64,000 nt of DNA from an uncultured Roseovarius sp. (GCF_947259555.1 NZ_CAMYMD010000109.1:1-64000); one strand, 5' to 3'; counted from the first letter of the stretch, positions 37,699-47,525 are shown. Program-made: numbers and translations. Notes: generated from the sequence alone by a model not told the origin.

Positions 37699-38289
37699 AT
37701 GCAAAAGATCGCAAGCGCGGTTTTGGCGTTGGGGCTGATCGGGCCGGGCGTGACATCCGCTGACGTTTTGTCGAGCAAGAGCAGGGTCAGCCTGTTTCAA
37801 TCGCAAACCAAGGTTTTGGATACGCGAGCGCGCGAACAATACAACAATTCGGTGAGATTGCAGCCCGAGCGGGTAAAGACCCCGACCATGTGGGATGATC
37901 TCGCGCCCGCGTTCCGTGGTACATATAGCGGGCCCTATCTGGCCCTCGCCAAACAGGCGGCGCGGCGGCACCGCGTGCCGGAGGATCTGTTCTTGCGTCT
38001 GGTGCAGCAGGAATCGGGTTGGCGGGCCGATGCACGCTCTCACAAGGGGGCGATCGGATTGGCTCAGTTGATGCCGATGACGGCCCGCAAGCTGGGTGTA
38101 AACCCGCACGACCCGCGCGAAAATCTAGAAGGTGGTGCGCGCTACCTGGCGGCGCAGTATCGCACGTTTGGCTCGTGGCGTCTCGCGTTGGCGGCCTACA
38201 ATGCCGGGCCGGGCGCGGTGCAGAAATACGGCGGCGTGCCGCCCTACAAGGAAACACGCAATTACGTGAAGGTCATCATGGGCATCTGA
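37699..38289 (+). CDS. Lytic transglycosylase (SLT domain)
   Basis: A 196-residue periplasmic muramidase. A signal peptide is visible ([21 protein letters not shown]). The SLT fold follows with catalytic Glu105 in QQESGW, then [10 protein letters not shown] and [20 protein letters not shown]. It cleaves peptidoglycan to 1,6-anhydro-muropeptides. The frame is open to 37522, but the ATG at 37699 gives the signal peptide. No recognisable adaptor domain; GNN-type exit sequence ends the protein. Confidence 0.92.
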   Translation: MQKIASAVLALGLIGPGVTSADVLSSKSRVSLFQSQTKVLDTRAREQYNNSVRLQPERVKTPTMWDDLAPAFRGTYSGPYLALAKQAARRHRVPEDLFLRLVQQESGWRADARSHKGAIGLAQLMPMTARKLGVNPHDPRENLEGGARYLAAQYRTFGSWRLALAAYNAGPGAVQKYGGVPPYKETRNYVKVIMGI

Positions 38290-38302
38290 ACCCGCCCTGA
38301 GA

Positions 38303-39964
38303 TCAGGCCGAAAACCCGATCTTGTAGAGATGGATCTCATTCGAGGGATGTTTCTCGGCGTTCACAAGGCGGCCGTTGTGGTGGTTGAACAGCGCACGCC
38401 AATAGGGCTGAATGATCACGCCTTCTTCACGCAATATGGTTTCAAGCCGTGCCATCACACCGCGCCGCCTGTCCGGATCGGCGAGGCGATTGGCCTCGTC
38501 AAGCAGCCGGTCGAATTCGGCATTGGCAAACCCTGTCTCGTTCCACGCCGCGCCGGAACGGTACGCGAGACTGAGCACCTGCACGTCGAGCGGACGGTGA
38601 TTCCATTGCGTGGCGGAAAACGGGAAATCGCGCCAACTGTCCCAAAACGCTGAACCGGGCAAGATGTTGCGGCGCACGTTCAGCCCCGCGTCGCGCAGTT
38701 GGACGGCGACCGCGTCGCCGGTATTGCGCTGCCATTCGTCATCCAGCGTGACCAGCTCATGCTCAAATCCGAGCAGGCCTGCGGCCTCGATCTGCGCGCG
38801 CGCGGCGGCCGGGTCGTGAGGTGCGGGGCCGATATCGGCATAGGCGGGGTGGATCGGGCTGACATGGTGATTTGCGGCCAGCGTGCCGCGCCCGGAATAG
38901 CCCAATTCCAGACAGATCGCATTATCCACGGCGAGCGCCAGTGCGCGGCGCACGGCGACCTGTGTATAGGGGTTGGTTCCCACCATCCGCGCCGCCTGCG
39001 AGGCGCGGATGACCATCGTTGCGGCGGTCTCGGTGCGCGTTCTGGTCCAGCCGATGGCGTCCATTGCGTCAATGAAATCGCCCACGGTTTCATAGAGCAA
39101 GTCGATCTTGCCCCCCTCTGCGGCGGCCAGCCAGCCCGACGGGTTCGTGCCAAGGTCTATGAATTCGACCCGGTCCAGCCACGGCCCGCCAAAGACCGCG
39201 CTCCCCCACCACCGGTGATCGGGGTTGCGTTCCAGGATACAGCTTTGCCCGACGTTCAGGCTGACCGGGCGGAAGGGGCCCGTGCCGATACCATGCGCAA
39301 ACGGATCGCCCCCGTCATAGCTTTCGTGCATGATTGCAGCCGGATAATCGGACATGTTGGCGATGATGGCGATGTCGGGCTGCGAGAGCGACAGGGTAAC
39401 CGTGTGATCGTCAATCACCGTGATCGCGCCTGCGCGGGCCTGTCCGGTCTCTGGGTCTATGAGCCCGGCAAACCGGCCCGCCATCGAATTGCCCACAGCG
39501 CCCGTATCGCACCACCGCGCGATGTTGTGGGCGACATCCTGCGCGGTGAACGGCTCGCCGGTGTTCCACTCTACGCCGGGTCGGACATGCAAAAGGTAGC
39601 TCGTCGCATCCTCGTTGACCTGCCACCGGTCCAGCAGCATGCCGCGAAATGTGCCATCCGCCTGATACTCGACAAGATATTCCAGAAAACCGCGTGTCTG
39701 ATTGGCGAGCTCGCTCCAGTCATAGCTGCGCGGGTCCTTGAGGGGCTTGACGTTTTGCTGAATGCGCAATGTGCCGCCATCCGCGATCGCGGGATCCGCG
39801 CGGGCCGGGCTGCCGAGACCGCCCATCTGGTAGGCGGCTGCCACACTCAGGCCAAGCGTGGTGGCGCGGCCCAAAAATTCGCGTCGCGTCATTTGTCCCC
39901 GTTGGAGGGCGCGCGCATCGTCAAGAACTGCGGCGTGCGGCGGGGGAAGCATCTGGCGCGTCAT
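38303..39964 (-). CDS. ABC transporter substrate-binding protein, peptide/nickel family 5
   Basis: A 553-residue periplasmic binding protein. A Tat-type signal is visible at MTRREFLGRATTLGLS with a twin Arg, followed by an Ala-rich export segment. The mature part shows the SBP_bac_5 pattern (GMLLDRWQVNEDATSYLLHV, GTGPFRPV, YSGRGTLAANH). No permease or ATPase genes are adjacent, so it is an orphan. An AraC regulator lies 117 bases upstream on the same strand and may control it. Confidence 0.88.
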   Translation of the reverse strand: MTRQMLPPPHAAVLDDARALQRGQMTRREFLGRATTLGLSVAAAYQMGGLGSPARADPAIADGGTLRIQQNVKPLKDPRSYDWSELANQTRGFLEYLVEYQADGTFRGMLLDRWQVNEDATSYLLHVRPGVEWNTGEPFTAQDVAHNIARWCDTGAVGNSMAGRFAGLIDPETGQARAGAITVIDDHTVTLSLSQPDIAIIANMSDYPAAIMHESYDGGDPFAHGIGTGPFRPVSLNVGQSCILERNPDHRWWGSAVFGGPWLDRVEFIDLGTNPSGWLAAAEGGKIDLLYETVGDFIDAMDAIGWTRTRTETAATMVIRASQAARMVGTNPYTQVAVRRALALAVDNAICLELGYSGRGTLAANHHVSPIHPAYADIGPAPHDPAAARAQIEAAGLLGFEHELVTLDDEWQRNTGDAVAVQLRDAGLNVRRNILPGSAFWDSWRDFPFSATQWNHRPLDVQVLSLAYRSGAAWNETGFANAEFDRLLDEANRLADPDRRRGVMARLETILREEGVIIQPYWRALFNHHNGRLVNAEKHPSNEIHLYKIGFSA

Positions 39965-40081
39965 TGGTGGCTTTCACAAAGGAGGGCAGGGCCCTGTCGC
40001 GGCGTTCGGTCTTGTGCCCATTAGATAATGCACAGGGTCAGAGCGCAACCCGTTCCGGTGCGGCCCGTGAGCGCCTGTGGT

Positions 40082-40888
40082 TCAGCCGGTATGCGCGGGC
40101 ACCGGACGCGCCGCCGCAGCCGTGCGCAGCGCCGATGGGGTTTGACCCGTGTGCTGTAACACGAAGCGTGAAAAATAGGCTGCGCTGCCAAATCCGAGGC
40201 AGGCCGCGATCTGTCCGATCGGTTGCTCGCCCGCCTCGAGCATGTCCCGCGCGGCGTGCAGGCTGCGTTCGGTCAGCATATCGGCTGCGGTCAGACCAGA
40301 CGCCTGCTTGCAAACCCGCGTGAGATGGGTCGGTGTAACGCCGAGCGCGCGTGCGTAGACGGCCATTGATCGACCATTGGCAAAGTCACGCGCGATGAGC
40401 GCCGCGTAGGCCCGCATCAGGCGCGTGCTGGCGCTAGGGCGCTCCGGCGTGCCATAGGCGATCATGGCGCGGCGCAGCCAAACCGACATCAACTGCGCCT
40501 GCGCGTTCAGCGCCTCGTCCATAAAGTCACGCTGGTTGGATTGTTCGCGCTGCATCGCCTCGAAAATCGCGGTCAATTCGTTCTGGTTTGCGACATCCCG
40601 GATTCGAAGGTGGTTGGCCGTATCCGGCATCAGGATGGGACCGCCGGCAGGTACGAGACACACCATGCCAAACCCGGTTTTCCCCAGATCGAGCGAGAAC
40701 ATGCTGCCGGCCGGGATCGCGAGGGCGTTGTGCACGCCCATGCCGCGCCGCACCCCGTCTATCACGGCGATTCCCTGGCCTCTTGTGATCCAGACCAGGG
40801 CGTGATTGGCGCAGCTGTGTTGCAATGACAGGCGCCAATCTGTCCCCCGAGCCCACTGTGCCACGGTCTTTATTTCGGCATGCGCCAT
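40082..40888 (-). CDS. AraC family transcriptional regulator
   Basis: A 268-residue regulator with an N-terminal cupin-like sensor (about 1-150) and a C-terminal double helix-turn-helix: ARALGVTPTHLTRVCKQASG and then PIGQIAACLGFGSAAYFSRF, the canonical AraC signature. The ATG at 40888 (MAHAEIKTVAQW) is chosen over an earlier TTG. Likely regulates the downstream peptide-binding protein gene; ligand unknown. Confidence 0.88.
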   Translation of the reverse strand: MAHAEIKTVAQWARGTDWRLSLQHSCANHALVWITRGQGIAVIDGVRRGMGVHNALAIPAGSMFSLDLGKTGFGMVCLVPAGGPILMPDTANHLRIRDVANQNELTAIFEAMQREQSNQRDFMDEALNAQAQLMSVWLRRAMIAYGTPERPSASTRLMRAYAALIARDFANGRSMAVYARALGVTPTHLTRVCKQASGLTAADMLTERSLHAARDMLEAGEQPIGQIAACLGFGSAAYFSRFVLQHTGQTPSALRTAAAARPVPAHTG

Positions 40889-41023
40889 GGATGGGATTCC
40901 CAAAAAGTTGCGTTTCGGCAAGTATTACATGGAAAACATGGTGAGTCAGGGGAGATAATCTGAGAAATCTAAAACTTTACCGATTCTAGGCGACACGCCG
41001 CTTACACGCTCTTGATCCGACGA

Positions 41024-41053
41024 TTGACGATTGGGGGACGCTCGGTTTATAAA
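41024..41053 (+). promoter_or_regulatory. Promoter of the leucine degradation cluster
   Basis: TTGACG (41024-41029) and TATAAA (41048-41053) are separated by 18 bases, giving a good sigma-70-type promoter with start near 41060. The ivd ATG is at 41098 with a strong GAGGAGGAGAG before it. Confidence 0.6.
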
Positions 41054-41054
41054 A

Positions 41055-41068
41055 TGAACAAGCGTTCA
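41055..41068. promoter_or_regulatory. Palindromic operator overlapping the ivd transcription start
   Basis: TGAAC-AAGC-GTTCA is a perfect palindrome with 5-bp arms lying directly over the predicted start site, right after the -10. This is the position of a repressor site. The arm sequence resembles TetR-family operators of fatty acid and branched-chain catabolic genes; the regulator is not encoded next to it. Confidence 0.55.
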
Positions 41069-41097
41069 ATAAATGCGAGCCGAGGAGGAGAGGCGCG

Positions 41098-42261
41098 ATG
41101 TTCAATGCCGTGATGCAGTTTGACCTTGGCGAGGATGTGAACGCCCTGCGCGAGATGGTACATCGGTGGGCGCAGGACCGCGTCAAGCCGATGGCGGCGG
41201 ACGTGGACCGCGACAACGTCTTTCCGAATGAGCTGTGGCGCGAGATGGGCGATCTGGGCCTGCTGGGGATCACCGTGCCGGAGGAATACGGCGGCTCTGG
41301 CATGAATTACCTCGCCCATGTGATCGCGGTGGAAGAGATCGCGCGCGCCTCGGCGAGCGTGTCGCTCAGCTATGGCGCGCATTCCAATCTGTGTGTCAAT
41401 CAGATCAAGCTGAACGGGACGGACGAACAGCGGGCGAAATACCTGCCCGGGCTGGTCAGCGGCGCACAGGTCGGCGCGCTTGCCATGTCCGAGGCGGGGG
41501 CGGGCAGCGACGTGGTCGCCATGAAGCTGCGCGCCGAGAAGCGCAACGATCATTACAAGCTCAATGGCAACAAGTACTGGATCACCAACGGGCCGGATGC
41601 CGACACGCTGGTGGTTTATGCCAAGACCGACCCCGAGGCGGGCGCGAAGGGGATCACGGCGTTTCTGATCGAGAAGGCCATGGCGGGGTTCAGCACGTCC
41701 CCGCATTTCGACAAGCTGGGGATGCGGGGCAGTAACACCGCCGAGTTGATCTTTGACGATGTCGAGGTGCCGTTCGAGAACGTGTTGGGCGAAGAGGGCA
41801 AGGGCGTGCGCGTGCTCATGTCGGGCCTCGATTACGAGCGCGTCGTGCTGGCGGGCATCGGCACAGGGATCATGGCCGCCTGTCTTGACGAGATCATGCC
41901 ATACCTGGCCGAGCGCAAGCAGTTCGGTCAGCCGATTGGCTCGTTCCAGCTGATGCAGGGCAAGATCGCGGATATGTATACCGCGATGAACTCAGCGCGC
42001 GCCTATGTCTACGAGGTGGCCAAGGCCTGTGACCGGGGCGACGTGACCCGGCAGGATGCGGCGGCCTGCTGCCTTTATGCGAGCGAGCAGGCGATGGTGC
42101 AGGCGCATCAGGCGGTGCAGGCGATGGGCGGGGCGGGCTTCCTCACCGATGCGCCCGTCGCGCGGCTGTTCCGTGATGCCAAGCTGATGGAGATCGGCGC
42201 GGGCACGTCGGAGATCCGGCGCATGCTGGTGGGCCGTGAGTTGATGGGGGCGATGGCGTGA
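41098..42261 (+). CDS. ivd: Isovaleryl-CoA dehydrogenase
   Basis: A 387-residue FAD acyl-CoA dehydrogenase that oxidises isovaleryl-CoA to 3-methylcrotonyl-CoA in leucine degradation. The catalytic base is Glu247 in [10 protein letters not shown], the placement specific to isovaleryl-CoA dehydrogenases rather than the C-terminal Glu of other ACADs. MSEAGAGSD and KYWITNG are the usual flavin contacts. GGAGGAGAG precedes the start. First gene of the liu cluster. Confidence 0.94.
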   Translation: MFNAVMQFDLGEDVNALREMVHRWAQDRVKPMAADVDRDNVFPNELWREMGDLGLLGITVPEEYGGSGMNYLAHVIAVEEIARASASVSLSYGAHSNLCVNQIKLNGTDEQRAKYLPGLVSGAQVGALAMSEAGAGSDVVAMKLRAEKRNDHYKLNGNKYWITNGPDADTLVVYAKTDPEAGAKGITAFLIEKAMAGFSTSPHFDKLGMRGSNTAELIFDDVEVPFENVLGEEGKGVRVLMSGLDYERVVLAGIGTGIMAACLDEIMPYLAERKQFGQPIGSFQLMQGKIADMYTAMNSARAYVYEVAKACDRGDVTRQDAAACCLYASEQAMVQAHQAVQAMGGAGFLTDAPVARLFRDAKLMEIGAGTSEIRRMLVGRELMGAMA

Positions 42262-42722
42262 GGGCGGTTGCTTGTGTGATATGTCTGGCGTCAGCGGCAA
42301 GTGCGCAGGAGGTTCCCGTTGATCGGGAAGCCGTCGAGGCCTGTTTTGAGACGGCCCAGTCCGAGAGGGTTGCGCTTCCGTCTTGCGTGGGGGATGCGGC
42401 GGCGCGCTGTCAGGAGCGGCCCGGCGGCGACACGACACTTGGCATCAGTGAATGTCTGATGGCGGAAACCGGGGTCTGGGCCGCGTTGATGCAAGAGGCG
42501 TATGACCAGAAACTCGACACCCTGCGCGAAACGGATCAGAGCCTGCCCGAGGCGTTGCGCCAGTCGCAGGAGGCGTGGGCCGCCTATCGAGACGCTGCCT
42601 GCGGATTGCAGTACCAGATCTGGCTTCAGGGCTCGATCAGGGTGATCATCGCCGGCAACTGTCATTTGCGGAAAACCGCCGCGCGCGCGCATGAACTCAG
42701 CGGGCTGGGGGAGCTGGATTGA
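42258..42722 (+). CDS. Secreted LprI-like (DUF1311) protein 1
   Basis: A 154-residue protein starting at GTG, overlapping the ivd stop as GTGA. It has a short signal peptide (ending ASAASA), then several cysteines and the DUF1311/LprI motif [16 protein letters not shown]. LprI family members inhibit lysozyme, but the family is broad. It is the first of two related tandem genes inserted between ivd and the acyl-CoA synthetase gene. Confidence 0.72.
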   Translation: MRAVACVICLASAASAQEVPVDREAVEACFETAQSERVALPSCVGDAAARCQERPGGDTTLGISECLMAETGVWAALMQEAYDQKLDTLRETDQSLPEALRQSQEAWAAYRDAACGLQYQIWLQGSIRVIIAGNCHLRKTAARAHELSGLGELD

Positions 42723-43213
42723 TGAGCTTTTGCGCCCGTCATATCCTGGCGTTGGTCGTCTGCTGCGCCCCGCTGCCGCTTGCGGCGCAAGAGCTGGTGT
42801 TCGACATCGCGCCGGTCGCGGCCTGCATTCGTGCCGGTGGCGGCGAGAGCTGTGCGGGCAAGGCCGCCGAGCACTGTATCGAGGCCACACCCGGTGGCTA
42901 TACGACGATTGGCATGAGCGGTTGCACGGATCGTGAGCGCGCGGCTTGGGATGGCTGGCTCAACACCGTCTATCAGCAGCTTTACGCGAAACTGGCCGCG
43001 CAGGATGCGCAGGCCCCGTCCTATGCCCCGCAACAGGCCGAGGCGCTGCGCGGGATGCAGCGCGCCTGGATCGGGTTTCGCGATGCCAAATGCGGTTATG
43101 AGGCATCGCAATGGGGCGGTGGTACAGGCAGCGGCCCGGCCACCGTGAGCTGTCTTTTGCACGAGACCGCGCGGCAGATGCTCTACCTGCAATCGAGCCA
43201 GTTGGGAGAGTGA
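42722..43213 (+). CDS. Secreted LprI-like (DUF1311) protein 2
   Basis: A 163-residue paralogue of the preceding product. A signal peptide ([22 protein letters not shown]) is followed by VAACIRAGGGESCAGKAAEH, CTDRERAAW and MQRAWIGFRDAKCGYEA, with the Trp-x-x-Phe-Arg-Asp-x-x-Cys core of DUF1311. The ATG overlaps the previous stop as TGATG. Tandem duplication with divergence is the simplest explanation for the pair. Confidence 0.75.
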   Translation: MSFCARHILALVVCCAPLPLAAQELVFDIAPVAACIRAGGGESCAGKAAEHCIEATPGGYTTIGMSGCTDRERAAWDGWLNTVYQQLYAKLAAQDAQAPSYAPQQAEALRGMQRAWIGFRDAKCGYEASQWGGGTGSGPATVSCLLHETARQMLYLQSSQLGE

Positions 43214-43217
43214 GCTG

Positions 43218-43508
43218 ATGCCGCGGCGTGTCATCTTTGCCCCTATTCTGGCGCTTGTCGCGCTTGCCGGGGGCATTGGCCTCTTGCTCGGGGGGCGCGC
43301 CGTGCTGACGACCGAGACAGAGGTGATCGAGCGTATGGCGGCGCGCTATCTGGAGGAGGCGGGTGCCGGGGCCGCGCGCAGTGATTGCGCGGCGCGTCCA
43401 GCGGTGAGCGATGATCTCTGGCTGGTCGTGGCCTGCGGAGACTATGAGTATTTCGTTGATGCCTATGGGCGGCTGGTGCATCGCAACGCGCCCAAGGTGG
43501 CGTCATGA
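43218..43508 (+). CDS. Membrane-anchored protein of unknown function
   Basis: A 96-residue protein with one N-terminal hydrophobic segment (about 7-28) and a small outer domain containing two cysteines (DCAAR and ACGDYEYF). No family recognised. It follows the two LprI-like genes by four bases and overlaps the next start as ATGA, so it is co-expressed with the leucine catabolic genes. Confidence 0.65.
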   Translation: MPRRVIFAPILALVALAGGIGLLLGGRAVLTTETEVIERMAARYLEEAGAGAARSDCAARPAVSDDLWLVVACGDYEYFVDAYGRLVHRNAPKVAS

Positions 43509-45082
43509 GCGGCATGCGCCCCGTGTTGCGGCGCGCGCCCTACGAGGTGCTGCGCGACGCATTCCGGTGGGACATTCCCGCGCGGCTGAACATGGCCGCG
43601 CAGGTCTGCGACGATTGGGCCGAGGCTGAGCCGGAGCGCGTGGCGATCATCGACCTGTCGGGCGATGGCCCGCGCGAGATAAGCTATGGCACGCTGCGGC
43701 GCATGGCCGATGGGTTGGCGCAGGCATTGCTTGCGCGGGGCGTGATGCAGGGCGACCGCGTGGGTGTGTTGCGGTCGCAGGGCGCATGGTGCGCCGCAGC
43801 CCATATCGCGATCTGGAAAATCGGCGCGGTTTCAATCCCTTTGTTCAAACTCTTCAAGCGGGATGCGCTGCTGAGTCGGGTGGGTGATGCCGGGGCTCGG
43901 GTGGTGGTCACCGATGCAGAAAGTGTCGATCTGCTGTCGCATTTGCCCGGGGTCGCGGCGCTCATCCCCGAGCGGCAAGCGCTGCCCGAGGGACGATTCG
44001 AGACGGTCGACACGACACCGGAGACGCCTGCCGTGCTGATTTACACCAGCGGCACCACAGGCAGCCCCAAGGGCGCGTTGCACGGCCACCGGGTGCTGAC
44101 CGGGCATTTGCCGGGGGTCGAGATGAGCCACGATTTCCTCGGCCAACCCGGTGATTGCCTCTGGACGCCCGCCGATTGGGCGTGGATCGGCGGGCTGTTC
44201 GATGTGCTGATGCCGGGGCTGGCTATTGGTGTGCCGGTTGTGGCGGCGCGGATGAGCAAGTTCAGTGTCGGGGAATGCATGAGGATTGTCTCTGATGGCG
44301 CTGTTCGTAATGTGTTTTTCCCGCCTACGGCCCTTCGGATGCTGAAATCTGAGGATGCGCGCATTGACGGCTTGCGTAGTGTGGCAAGCGGCGGTGAGCC
44401 GCTCGGGGCCGAGATGCTCGACTGGGGGCGGCGCGCCTTTGGGCTGACGATCAACGAGTTCTACGGGCAGACCGAGTGCAACATGGTGGGATCGTCCTGT
44501 GGTGCGCTCTTCGATCCGCGCCCGGGTGCCCTGGGGCGCGCCGTGCCGGGGCACGAGGTGGCGGTGATCGACGGCGAGGGTCGTGCAACAGCCGGTGAGG
44601 GCGATATCGCGATCAGGAGAGGTTCGGCCTCGATGATGTTGGAATATTTCGGAAAACCGCGCGAGACGGCGGAGAAGTTCCGGGGCGATTGGCTGCTGAC
44701 CGGTGACCGGGGCGTGATCGAGGACGGGTTCATCCGCTTTGTCGGACGCGAGGATGACGTGATCACCTCCGCAGGCTACCGCATCGGCCCGGCCGAAATC
44801 GAGGATTGTCTGTTGACGCATGACGCGGTGGCCACCGTGGGCGTGGTCGGCAAGCCCGACAGCCTGCGCACCGAGCTCGTCAAGGCCTATGTGGTCGTGC
44901 GCGAGGGCTGGGAGGCGTCCGCGTCCTTGGCTGAAACCTTGCAGGCGCATGTCAAGGAACGCCTCGCAAGTTATTCATACCCAAGAGAAATAGAGTTTCT
45001 GGATTCGTTGCCGATGACAGTGACGGGCAAGGTGATCCGTAAGGATCTCAAGGCGCGCGCGGCTGCGGAGGGGGTGCAATGA
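43505..45082 (+). CDS. AMP-forming acyl-CoA synthetase
   Basis: A 525-residue adenylate-forming enzyme. The P-loop-like YTSGTTGSPKG is at 180-190, FYGQTEC around 320, TGDRGVIEDGFIRFVGREDD and the C-terminal catalytic Lys in MTVTGKVIRKDL are intact. Length and spacing resemble acetyl/medium-chain acyl-CoA synthetases. Inside the leucine cluster it probably activates isovalerate or a related short branched acid, but specificity is inferred from context only. Confidence 0.9.
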   Translation: MSGMRPVLRRAPYEVLRDAFRWDIPARLNMAAQVCDDWAEAEPERVAIIDLSGDGPREISYGTLRRMADGLAQALLARGVMQGDRVGVLRSQGAWCAAAHIAIWKIGAVSIPLFKLFKRDALLSRVGDAGARVVVTDAESVDLLSHLPGVAALIPERQALPEGRFETVDTTPETPAVLIYTSGTTGSPKGALHGHRVLTGHLPGVEMSHDFLGQPGDCLWTPADWAWIGGLFDVLMPGLAIGVPVVAARMSKFSVGECMRIVSDGAVRNVFFPPTALRMLKSEDARIDGLRSVASGGEPLGAEMLDWGRRAFGLTINEFYGQTECNMVGSSCGALFDPRPGALGRAVPGHEVAVIDGEGRATAGEGDIAIRRGSASMMLEYFGKPRETAEKFRGDWLLTGDRGVIEDGFIRFVGREDDVITSAGYRIGPAEIEDCLLTHDAVATVGVVGKPDSLRTELVKAYVVVREGWEASASLAETLQAHVKERLASYSYPREIEFLDSLPMTVTGKVIRKDLKARAAAEGVQ

Positions 45083-45100
45083 ATGCGGTGCACGCAATGA

Positions 45101-45128
45101 AAAGGGCCGGTGCGATGCCCGGCCCTTT
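45101..45128. terminator. Bidirectional terminator
   Basis: AAAGGGCCGG (45101-45110) and CCGGCCCTTT (45119-45128) form a 10-bp stem between convergent genes. The minus-strand reading ends ...CCCTTTTC, so it terminates ompW transcripts; the plus reading ends in CCCTTTG and should stop the synthetase transcript. Confidence 0.75.
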
Positions 45129-45150
45129 GATGCGTGACCTCTGGCGAGGT

Positions 45151-45759
45151 TCAGAACTTCATCACGTAGGCCACGTTGAACACCCAAGGGTCGATATCGA
45201 CGTTGCCGATATTGACGCCGCCGACCGTGGCTTCGGTTTCGATGTCGATATAGCGCACGTCTGCGCGGAAGGCCGATTTTTCATTGATCGCGAAATCCGC
45301 ACCGGCATGCAGGGCAAGACCCCACGAGTCGTCAAGCTGGACAGAGACACCGTTGAGCGGCCCCTGGCCCTCTTCGTCGAAGAAGTAGGTATAGTTGATA
45401 CCCGCGCCGACGAAGGGCGTGATGCTGCTGGAATTGGTGAAGTAATATTGCAGCGACAGGGTGGGCGGCAGGTGCTTGGTCTCGCCCGCGTTCGTGCCGT
45501 TGAGGTTGATGTCATGCTTGAAAGGCCACGCGGCCAGCAACTCGATCCCGAGGTTGTCGGCAACGAAGTATTCAAAGGTGACGGTTGGGCTCAGGGCGCC
45601 GTCGGCATCGACCTGGCCGGCAGCCGTGTTGCTGCCATCGCCGGGCTCGACCCAGCCAAGGCCGAGGCCAAGCAGCATGTCGCCTTGTTCCTGTGCGAGC
45701 GCCGGAGCGGCGGTCGAGGCCATCAAGGCAGCGAGGGTGAGGGCTGTAATCTTTTTCAT
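45151..45759 (-). CDS. ompW: OmpW family outer membrane protein
   Basis: A 202-residue outer membrane eight-stranded beta-barrel. Signal peptide MKKITALTLAALMASTAAPALA, then GLGLGWVEP, LPPTLSLQYYF and YTYFFDEEGQG, finishing WVFNVAYVMKF with a C-terminal Phe as required for barrel assembly. OmpW proteins pass small hydrophobic compounds. In E. coli ompW is activated by FNR; here a TTGAT-N4-GTCAA box lies about 60 bases upstream. GGAAAG precedes the ATG. Confidence 0.9.
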   Translation of the reverse strand: MKKITALTLAALMASTAAPALAQEQGDMLLGLGLGWVEPGDGSNTAAGQVDADGALSPTVTFEYFVADNLGIELLAAWPFKHDINLNGTNAGETKHLPPTLSLQYYFTNSSSITPFVGAGINYTYFFDEEGQGPLNGVSVQLDDSWGLALHAGADFAINEKSAFRADVRYIDIETEATVGGVNIGNVDIDPWVFNVAYVMKF

Positions 45760-45817
45760 GGTCTTTCCACTCTTGTTCGTACAGCGGCGGGTATGCGCCT
45801 GAATCGCCTGTCCGACC

Positions 45818-45831
45818 TTGATGTGGGTCAA
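45818..45831. promoter_or_regulatory. FNR/FnrL-type box between ompW and mccB
   Basis: TTGATGTGGGTCAA fits the TTGAT-N4-ATCAA consensus with one arm mismatch. It is 59 bases upstream of the ompW ATG and 78 bases upstream of mccB, so it could act on either. OmpW is a known FNR target in enterobacteria; regulation here is inferred. Confidence 0.55.
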
Positions 45832-45908
45832 GTTGTGCGGCCGGCCCCGTGCTGTGGTGATATTGCAACAGGCGGGCCTAGCCCCGCCGTCATGCGAGGA
45901 TTTGCGTC

Positions 45909-47513
45909 ATGCAACTGAAATCGGCAATTCTGCCCGGCTCCGAGGCGTTCAAGGCCAATGAGGCGGGCCATCTTGAGGCGCTGCGTCTGGTCGAGGAGGC
46001 GGCCTTACAGGCGGCGGCGGGCGGCGGTGAGCGCGCCCGCGAGCGACATCTGTCGCGCGGCAAGATGCTGCCGCGCGACCGGGTGGCCGCGCTGCTTGAT
46101 CCGGGAAGCCCGTTCCTTGAGGTAGGGGCGACGGCGGCGCATGGTCTCTATGACGGGGCGGCACCGGGGGCAGGGGTGATCGCCGGGGTCGGACGGGTGC
46201 AGGGGCGTGACTGCATGGTGGTGTGCAACGACGCGACGGTAAAGGGCGGCACCTATTACCCGATGACCGTCAAGAAGCATTTGCGCGCGCAGGAGATCGC
46301 CGAGGAATGCCATCTGCCGTGTATTTATCTGGTGGATAGCGGCGGCGCGAACCTGCCCAATCAGGACGAGGTGTTCCCGGATCGCGATCATTTCGGGCGG
46401 ATCTTCTACAATCAGGCGCGGATGAGCGCCAAGGGTATCGCGCAGATCGCCGTGGTGATGGGCAGCTGCACCGCCGGTGGGGCCTATGTGCCCGCCATGT
46501 CGGATGTCACCATCATCGTGCGCGATCAGGGCACGATCTTTCTCGCCGGGCCGCCACTGGTCAAGGCCGCGACCGGCGAGGTGGTCAGCGCCGAGGATTT
46601 GGGCGGCGGCGATGTGCACACGCGCCTCTCGGGCGTGGCGGATTATCTGGCCGAGGATGACGCGCACGCGCTGGCGCTGGCCCGGCGGGCGGTGGGCAAT
46701 CTGGGCGATGGGCTTGCCCCCGTCCGGGGCTGGCAGACACCCGAAGAGCCCGCCTATGATCCGGCGGAATTGCTCGGCGTGGTGCCTGCCGATCTGCGCA
46801 CGCCCTATGACATCCGCGAGGTGATCGCGCGGCTGGTGGATGGCAGCCGCTTTGACGAGTTCAAGGCGCGGTTCGGCGAGACGCTGGTCTGCGGGTTCGC
46901 CCATGTGAAGGGCTGCCCGGTGGGGATTGTGGCCAATAACGGCGTGCTCTTTTCCGAAGCCGCCTCGAAAGGCGCGCATTTCATCGAACTGTGCAGTCAG
47001 CGCCGTATCCCGCTGGTGTTCTTGCAGAATATCACCGGCTTCATGGTGGGGCGCAAATACGAGAATGAAGGCATCGCGCGGCACGGCGCCAAGATGGTGA
47101 CGGCGGTGGCGACGACAAGCGTGCCGAAGATCACCATGCTGGTCGGCGGCTCGTTTGGGGCGGGCAATTACGGCATGGCGGGGCGCGCCTATCAACCGCG
47201 ATTCCTGTGGACCTGGCCCAATTCACGGATTTCCGTGATGGGCGGCGCGCAGGCGGCGGGGGTTCTGGCCACTGTCAAGCGCGACGCGATGGAGAAACGC
47301 GGTGAGACGTGGTCAGCGGAAGAAGAAGAGGCGTTCAAGCGGCCCACGGTGGAGATGTTCGAGCGGCAGGCGCATCCGCTTTATGCCAGCGCCCGGCTGT
47401 GGGACGATGGCTGCATCGACCCGCGCAAGAGCCGGGATGTGCTGGCGCTCTCCTTGCGCGCGGCGCTGAATGCGCCGGTGGAGGAGACGCGCTTTGGCGT
47501 CTTCCGGATGTGA
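45909..47513 (+). CDS. mccB: Methylcrotonyl-CoA carboxylase, carboxyltransferase (beta) subunit
   Basis: A 534-residue carboxyltransferase that transfers CO2 from biotin to 3-methylcrotonyl-CoA. Conserved regions include [74 protein letters not shown] and [15 protein letters not shown], all diagnostic of MCC beta rather than propionyl-CoA carboxylase. GAGGA precedes the start. Confidence 0.95.
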   Translation: MQLKSAILPGSEAFKANEAGHLEALRLVEEAALQAAAGGGERARERHLSRGKMLPRDRVAALLDPGSPFLEVGATAAHGLYDGAAPGAGVIAGVGRVQGRDCMVVCNDATVKGGTYYPMTVKKHLRAQEIAEECHLPCIYLVDSGGANLPNQDEVFPDRDHFGRIFYNQARMSAKGIAQIAVVMGSCTAGGAYVPAMSDVTIIVRDQGTIFLAGPPLVKAATGEVVSAEDLGGGDVHTRLSGVADYLAEDDAHALALARRAVGNLGDGLAPVRGWQTPEEPAYDPAELLGVVPADLRTPYDIREVIARLVDGSRFDEFKARFGETLVCGFAHVKGCPVGIVANNGVLFSEAASKGAHFIELCSQRRIPLVFLQNITGFMVGRKYENEGIARHGAKMVTAVATTSVPKITMLVGGSFGAGNYGMAGRAYQPRFLWTWPNSRISVMGGAQAAGVLATVKRDAMEKRGETWSAEEEEAFKRPTVEMFERQAHPLYASARLWDDGCIDPRKSRDVLALSLRAALNAPVEETRFGVFRM

Positions 47514-47525
47514 GGGTTTGGTTTC

